DNA of 64,000 bases from Heliopora coerulea. Its lineage: Eukaryota; Cnidaria; Anthozoa; Scleralcyonacea; Helioporidae. The translations under genes and the position numbers were made by a program. Where the stretch lies: assembly GCA_030142905.1 (NCBI GenBank), contig JASJOG010000002.1, positions 6,556,501 through 6,620,500 of the forward strand, given 5' to 3'. The notes under the pieces were generated by a model, which had not been told where the DNA came from, did not search any database, and worked only from the letters and a program-made list of their open reading frames with translations. Below are positions 58,291-64,000 of the stretch, piece after piece (within the stretch, counting starts at the first letter, position 1; each line of letters opens with the position of its first letter).

Positions 58291-59940
58291 ATAATAGTAA
58301 TGAATAAAAAATAATACTGGCCACAGACTTTTTCTGAGATTGATCAATGAGAAACTAGCAATCATGTTTTATCCCTGTCTGTTCAACATTCATAGACATG
58401 TATGTCAAATTATATGATGAAGTGAGAAGTGCTTAACAAAGCAGAGTAGTGTAGGGTTTCTTAATATAACATCTTCTAAGACAGCTGATTTCAGTTCTCT
58501 CTTCATCAATGGTATATGTAAGTAAGTTTACCATGATCCAGATGTTCTAATGGACAATACAGTATATTCTGTACCTTAAGCTTGGTATCCACATTGTTGT
58601 GCACCATTACCAGGATGATGGCAAACACGTTACTGATAATTCTCTGATTTTTTTAATAAAAGCTTCCTGGCAGATAAAACCTTCTATATAATGTGAATCA
58701 TAACAATTTCACATTGGTATAATGGCTAAGACCGATCCACTTCCAACTTATTTACTCAGGTATATCACCAGTATGGCATGCACAGTCTTATAAACAGTTA
58801 AGACCAAGAACAATATTCATCATTGCAGTCTGTACAAGAAGATATGACGAATCTGGTTGTCCAGGCCTTTTTGTTTAAGCACATTTAAGGACCCCAAGTT
58901 AATTTTTTTAAAATTAAAAAATAAACCACTGATGTCATACTTAGTCATTAGTGCACCATCTGTAACAGAAAATTGCATGCTGCTTTATCATAGAAGAGCT
59001 ATGCATCATACTCCATATATATTGTTGAGTGGCTGTTACAGCCTTTGGGCCATTGAAAAGATATTTGCAAGAAAACAAAGAAACAAAAAAACCCCCCAAA
59101 AAACATTCATAAAGTAACTTCAGTTCACTATACTCCAGGCCATAACACGTCCATTAATTTTGCTATATGGGTCAAAATGTAATATTAGCATATAGACTAA
59201 AGTAAAAGGTGCTTATGTAATGAGCTGTCAGTACAGTCTAAAGTATTGGAATTTTATAAGATGTTAATATCCCTTTATTATAGTCATGTGTCCTCATTAG
59301 TCTATTATTCAAGAAAATATATGTATACTCCAAACCTACAATCAGTGCTGTAGCAAACAAGTGGCTTAGGGACCTGTCCACATAATTTTGTCCCAGGCTG
59401 CCCACAGTTTTAATCCAGCACTTCATAATAAATGCAAATTAATTTTCCATGGATAAATTTTTAGCCAGATTACTTGACCATTCATAATGTCCTTGTAGAA
59501 CAAATGCAACTGGCCATTGGACATTTTTGATTGGTACAGTATGTGACTGATTATATATGATTATATAATATACAGTATGTGACTCTGTGTTATCATCCAC
59601 ACTATTCTATACTTACACCATAAAGTACTCAGGAATTCTTCCTGTTCATGTACATATATGATGGGAAAAGTTAAACAGAGATTGGTATAAATTTTGTTGA
59701 AACATATAATAGTATTTGCAGCCAGCCTGGTTTGTCAATGGTAATGTTGAAATACAGAAAAATTTGGGATTATCCCAATTTAACACATACTGTACAACAG
59801 TCCAATGAAAGTTGTGCTGTGCCAACCAGGTTCACTTGGCAAAAAGCAGTCAGTTTTTAAGTTTGCTAACTGTTACCAACACAATCTCTGATTATCTTGA
59901 ATAATCAGATAACCCTTTTGTGCAAGAAAGGGTTAAACCT
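58291..59940. other. CUL2 intron 1, no gene seen
   Basis: AT-rich sequence with no repeat or frame I can support. Confidence 0.4.
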
Positions 59941-60129
59941 TTTATAAATAAAAAATATAATATATATATATATATATGTATATGTTATTTATAATAATAT
60001 GATATATGTATAATACAAGGTTTGGAATAACAATTTGTGATTCCTGAGTCAAATTACAACTCTCATAATTAGAATTTTAATAAATTTGAGTAAAAGCACA
60101 AATTGGAATTTTCAACATTGTTGAACATA

Positions 60130-60440
60130 AATATTACATATACATGTATATGTAATATTTAAAAACCGAGCAGGAGTGCTTTATCAGGATTTAAAACATG
60201 AGGTGATAGCCAGGTGTTTTAGATCCAATAAAGTACAAACTGTGAGTTTTTTAAATGTCTTATGAAATTCACCCCTTAATATGCCAATTCATGAAGAAAG
60301 TTTGGAAATTTATCATTTGTAAGCCAAAAAAATTGAACTTCTTCTTCACATATAAAGGCACATGTATCTTTATCACATATATAGATCTGACATGCTTACA
60401 ATTTTCTTTTGTCTTTTTCTTATGAATTCTTAATAAATTT

Positions 60441-60475
<35 letters not shown>
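60130..60475 (+). repeat. repeat family A, second copy, plus (TA)n
   Basis: Inverted relative to 30263-30530 and similar over about 300 bp; TA-rich tracts flank it (59950-60005, 60444-60473). Confidence 0.6.
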
Positions 60476-60477
<2 letters not shown>

Positions 60478-60543
60478 TGTACCACAAGTGTGGGACATTT
60501 GAGTTGCCTATATAATATTGGCTTCTCCATCCTGCTCATCAGC

Positions 60544-60589
60544 ACTACACTGATGAGGCCCAGTAGGCCGAAACAGTTCCATCTGTGGT
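60544..60589 (+). ncRNA. hammerhead ribozyme motif, degraded stem III
   Basis: ACTACA (60544-60549), CTGATGA (60550-60556), stem II GGCC/GGCC with a CAGTA loop, GAAA (60570-60573), then CAGTTCCATC and TGTGGT (60584-60589), which pairs with ACTACA (6 bp with one G-U). The cleavage triplet is ATC. Stem III has only the A-U pair; a GTC ancestor (CpG to CpA) would restore AC/GT, the minimal stem III of Penelope-like hammerheads. Confidence 0.6.
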
Positions 60590-60675
60590 TATATATATGT
60601 ATATATATATGTATATATATATATATATATGTATTTAGTTAGACAAGACAAACTTGGTTACTTCATATAAATCTT

Positions 60676-60733
60676 AATCATGAGAAATTTATTTTGTATG
60701 GTAAGGGGAGCTTACCACACTCATCAGGTGATT
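60676..60733 (-). ncRNA. decayed hammerhead motif downstream of a Penelope-like tail
   Basis: Minus strand: AATCAC, CTGATGA (60727-60721), a 10-bp stem II GTGTGGTAAG/CTTACCATAC with a 5-nt loop (one G-T), then AAAA where GAAA is expected, and TCTC followed by ATGATT pairing with AATCAC except the first base. The missing G and the first mismatch both look like CpG to CpA changes. Probably inactive. Confidence 0.5.
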
Positions 60734-60826
60734 TTCTTGTCTGATGTTAATGCTCAGGAATCTTGGTATTATATGCACGGATGACATCATGTCCCAATAT
60801 AGTTTGTGGAATAAGATTATGAATTG

Positions 60827-60980
60827 TTAATGGCTGCATAGCAAGTGTTTGTTTCTATGTCTACAAGTTGAAACAAGCTCATTTCTAAAGTTCAATGAAC
60901 CTAGATTAGGATGGCATATTATGATCAATTTTCCGTGCAAGCATAAGTTACATTTTTTGGTTTTACTTGAATAGGCCCTA
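60827..60980 (-). pseudogene. C-terminal tail of a second Penelope-like element
   Basis: The minus strand reads RAYSSKTKKCNLCLHGKLII, ICHPNLGSLNFRNELVSTCR, HRNKHLLCSH and stops at 60827. The CNLC..K..I...LNxRNELxSxCRH pattern is the endonuclease C-terminus of Penelope-like elements. The upstream part is lost or replaced by TA repeats. Confidence 0.7.
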
Positions 60981-61485
60981 CATTGCTTAATTATAAATAT
61001 ATATACACGTAGGGCCTGTTGATTAGATCCTACATTGCTTATATATATATATATATATATACAGGTATATACAAATACATATACACAAATAGTATATTCT
61101 CTTCTGTTGGTCTGCATCATGTACAGTTTTAACTGGCAAAACTGACAGCTATTACAGCAGTGCCTGGTTACCATCAGCAACTATGGACAGCTGCTTCACC
61201 CTATTGGGGCTTGTCAGGACAATGTAGCTGGTGGTACAGTATGTTAGCACATCCAAAAGGCATATAAACATGATCATCAACATCGAATGTGGGATATACC
61301 GCTCTGTTTTAAGGCACATGCTCACAAGAAATAGTATTTTCTTACTCAGTCTGCTTCACACAGTGTAACAATTAAGACTGACTACCATTACAGCAGTGTC
61401 TGGCTACTGTTGCTGATAGTTGACTTCTTTATGAAATAAAACAAAGATTTTGTTATGGTGACAAATTTCAGTATCGCTTTAAAAA

Positions 61486-61825
61486 ACGTATTAATCATGG
61501 TGAATGGTTATACTAGGCAGTTCTGAAAAGAACTAGAGGGACCCCCACACAGAGTGAAAAAATAAATACTAAAAAGAAGCACTATGCATTTCGGTAGACC
61601 ACTCTTTAGGTGCAAACGTCTGCCAACTGTTGAGAAATGAGTGTTCAGCTTACATTTATACCTGATGTAAAGGCGATGGAATGACACGTTACGATACGTG
61701 GGAGTGGTCTGCCGAAATGCATAGTGGTTTTTTTTAGTATTTTTTTTCTCACTCTGTGTAGGTTCCTCTAGTTCTTTTCAGAACTGCCTAGTATAACCAT
61801 TCACTATGGTTAATACGTTTTTAAA
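61486..61825. mobile_element. foldback element with ~125-135-bp arms
   Basis: AACGTATTAATCATGGTGAA..GGTTATACTAGGCAGTTCTG..AAAAGAACTAGAGG..CACTATGCATTTCGG at the left is inverted at 61690-61825, with a loop of about 100 bp. Arms differ at few positions. No coding capacity. Confidence 0.75.
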
Positions 61826-64000
61826 GCGATTCTTTATGAAAATGTACACTTGCAAGAGAAAAGGCGCGTTTTGGGTTGTTTCGCTTGCAAGCGAAAGCTC
61901 AGTTAGGAAAAGACTGCATACTTTGTTGAGGGTGTTATCTGCACCAAAGAAAAAATGGCTAATGAGACTGAGAAGGAATAATTTATCACACGATATGCTT
62001 CCCAAGATGAGGCAAAAAACGAATACTAGGAGGAACTTGACGACGGAATGGCGTTACGATAGTACAGTGTACATCCTGTATAAATGTGCAGCAGGGCGCG
62101 GATGAAGTACTGAAAAGGCAGGATGAGCTAGAGACTTCGCCACCCGCACCCATGAACACAACCCTCTAACATACAAGTCACTCATACTGTAAATCTTAAG
62201 GAATGTATCCATGGATGCAAACTATCAACATGGGAACACTGCGAACTGATTAATAGGCTAAAACAACACGCCGAACAAACATAACTCACTCTCTGACATA
62301 GACCTCCACCAAGAGCTTGGCAATCTTATCTTCAGAAACGATTCGCTTGTGCAACTGATCCAGTATCTCCGCGAGAGTAATCTCTTCTCCAGAGACAAGA
62401 CATGTCCGCATTGCGATACATAGATGTGCGATGGAAGGAAAGAAAACCTGGTCGACAAATGTGTGGATACAAAGTGACTCTGTAAGTCAGAAACAGTAGG
62501 GGTTTTTTGGCGTGGGTGACATATACTTTACCACGCGGTATAATATACAGTACGCCACCTGAGGGCACATGGTGGCGTATACTTGACTTGATCCGGAAAG
62601 GCGCTCCAGCACACTGACAAGTCAACACAAGCAATACTGGCCGCCAAGAAAAGAAAGTTTCAGCCCCGGTAGCAGAAAATATTTCCTTGGGTAACTGTGT
62701 CTGCTCTTCTTACAAAAAGTCTAATTGCCTTTGCTGCCGTTTTGCTGCCAAACATAGTACATCATTTAGCAATATAATAGAAGAAGCTTTAGTGGGGCTG
62801 GATTTTAAAACCAGAAAAAGGATTTGGAGAAACTGCTGGACGTAGGCTCACAATTAACAGCATATGGGTTCTGAGATGGCACAACGTCAAATGACTTGAA
62901 GACAGTTACTATTAAGCCAGTTAAGATCTATTGTGTTCCTTACTCGACAAACTTATCACGGTCCTGCTAATACAAAGGGTAGGAGCACATGAAGAGTGGC
63001 AAACATTATGGACAGCCAGCGACACTTCCTGAACATTGTTAAGCTGATTCGTCAAGGTAATGTCAGCACGATGCCTGAAGAAAGCCATGTCTCAGAAAGG
63101 CGTTAGAATTTCCCAAAAGGTATAAAAATCACACCTGTTCCCACGTAATCTACAAACAAGCATTGGCGAAGTTACTTCAAAACCTCATTTTATCCAGCCA
63201 ATTGGACAGCACGGACAGCAACAATCAGTGAAATCCTTCAGGACTAACCCTGTGAAATTCATGCAACCTCTCATGTGTATGGGCATAAGGCTACTTGTTT
63301 GTTGAATGTTCTACAGAAATTCAACACACTTCGGCCTGAGGCTGGTCCAGGTAGAACCGTTGTCCTTAGTGCTACAAAGAAGAGACAATTCCATACAAGA
63401 TTCCATAACTTTAGTACATACAACGAAAACATATCATCGCCTACTGTCAAAGGGAATGTTAAACCAATTCTTTGATGCAATGATTTAAGTGACTGGAGAG
63501 CCTTTAAATAGCAAATTGGAACTCATAAGATACCAGCGTCACCTGGTAGATGTGATGGAGGGAGTGGACCTTATTGTGGACCGCACATGCTTTCACGCCT
63601 GTGATTTTCATGAAGATATTCAGTAAAGGATCACACTCTACATTACAAAAACAATATTGCCTAGAATGCTTTAAGCGGATACACGCCACTGTGCCATGTA
63701 CTTCTGAAAGATGTAATCAACCAGGGTACTCCAGATCTGGAACAATTATTTCAATTCATACAATGGGTGAGGCAATGAACTGCAATCAAATAGTGAAAGA
63801 GGTGCTGTTTTCTGAATACCAACTGCTTCGACTTTACATGACAAGGCCGACAAAATCTTTCGCGTCTGAAATGTTTTTGTCTTCTGTCCTACGACGCCTT
63901 GTGACTCTATTTACGGTCGTCAATGAAAGAAAGAAGACTAAATAACTGCAGTCTACTTCGTGTGCATAAAGAGCTAACAGGTTCTTTATAATTGAATTCA
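61826..64000. other. no gene assigned at the right edge
   Basis: Several frames of 60-123 codons on both strands (for example 63574-63945, which has ATG, 123 codons and Cys-containing stretches) but none with a family I recognise or with splice-phase support. CUL2 exon 2 was sought here and not found. It could be degraded mobile-element coding sequence. Confidence 0.35.

Noticed and set aside
63574..63945. 123-codon plus-strand frame near the right edge, as cullin-2 continuation
   Set aside because: No cullin similarity and no AC acceptor or U12 branch-point-like sequence nearby.

Overview
This is a gene-poor, repeat-rich, AT-rich animal genome segment, most likely from a cnidarian and probably a stony coral. 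That assignment is an inference from the repeat content (tRNA-headed SINEs, hAT and pogo/Tigger-like non-autonomous elements, Penelope-like elements with hammerhead motifs, cnidarian-type non-LTR fragments) together with the gene families and long introns. Nothing in it looks bacterial. Four host genes can be assembled exon by exon, with matching splice phases. LAYOUT: (1) 4927-17727, + strand: a five-exon PRDM9-like gene with acidic N-terminus, PR/SET domain and nine zinc fingers, 566 aa. (2) 45319-19938, - strand: a complete ten-exon cytosolic glycerol-3-phosphate dehydrogenase (GPD1), 348 aa over 25 kb. It converges on the PRDM gene. (3) 57060-47409, - strand: a complete four-exon acyl-CoA-binding protein, 88 aa. 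(4) 57459-57577, + strand: the first coding exon of cullin-2, divergent from ACBP across a gap of about 400 bp. It ends at a textbook U12-type AT-AC 5' splice site, and the rest of cullin-2 is not found in the window. GPD1 and ACBP both serve lipid metabolism (glycerol-3-phosphate supply and acyl-CoA carriage). Cullin-2 is a ubiquitin-ligase scaffold and the PRDM gene a probable histone H3 methyltransferase. Nothing suggests the four are co-regulated beyond the shared ACBP/CUL2 promoter gap. Most of the remaining DNA is mobile-element debris in introns. PRDM intron 3 holds a decayed Crypton-like tyrosine recombinase. GPD1 intron 7 holds a broken pogo-like transposase next to a divergent HIRAN-domain reading frame that has been cut by a non-LTR retrotransposon 3' end. 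GPD1 intron 2 holds a Penelope-like remnant: a GIY-YIG endonuclease segment between 95-bp inverted repeats, each carrying a type I hammerhead ribozyme motif. A second Penelope-like tail with decayed hammerheads lies at 60.5-61.0 kb. Several hAT-like elements can be delimited to the base by 8-bp target duplications. Striking simple-sequence structures include a pentanucleotide array that changes unit in ordered blocks, a 26-bp minisatellite, a 184-bp tandem repeat, two head-to-head telomere-like tracts and several long hairpins. The best candidate for an under-described system is the hammerhead-bearing inverted Penelope-like element; the HIRAN/pogo pair is second.
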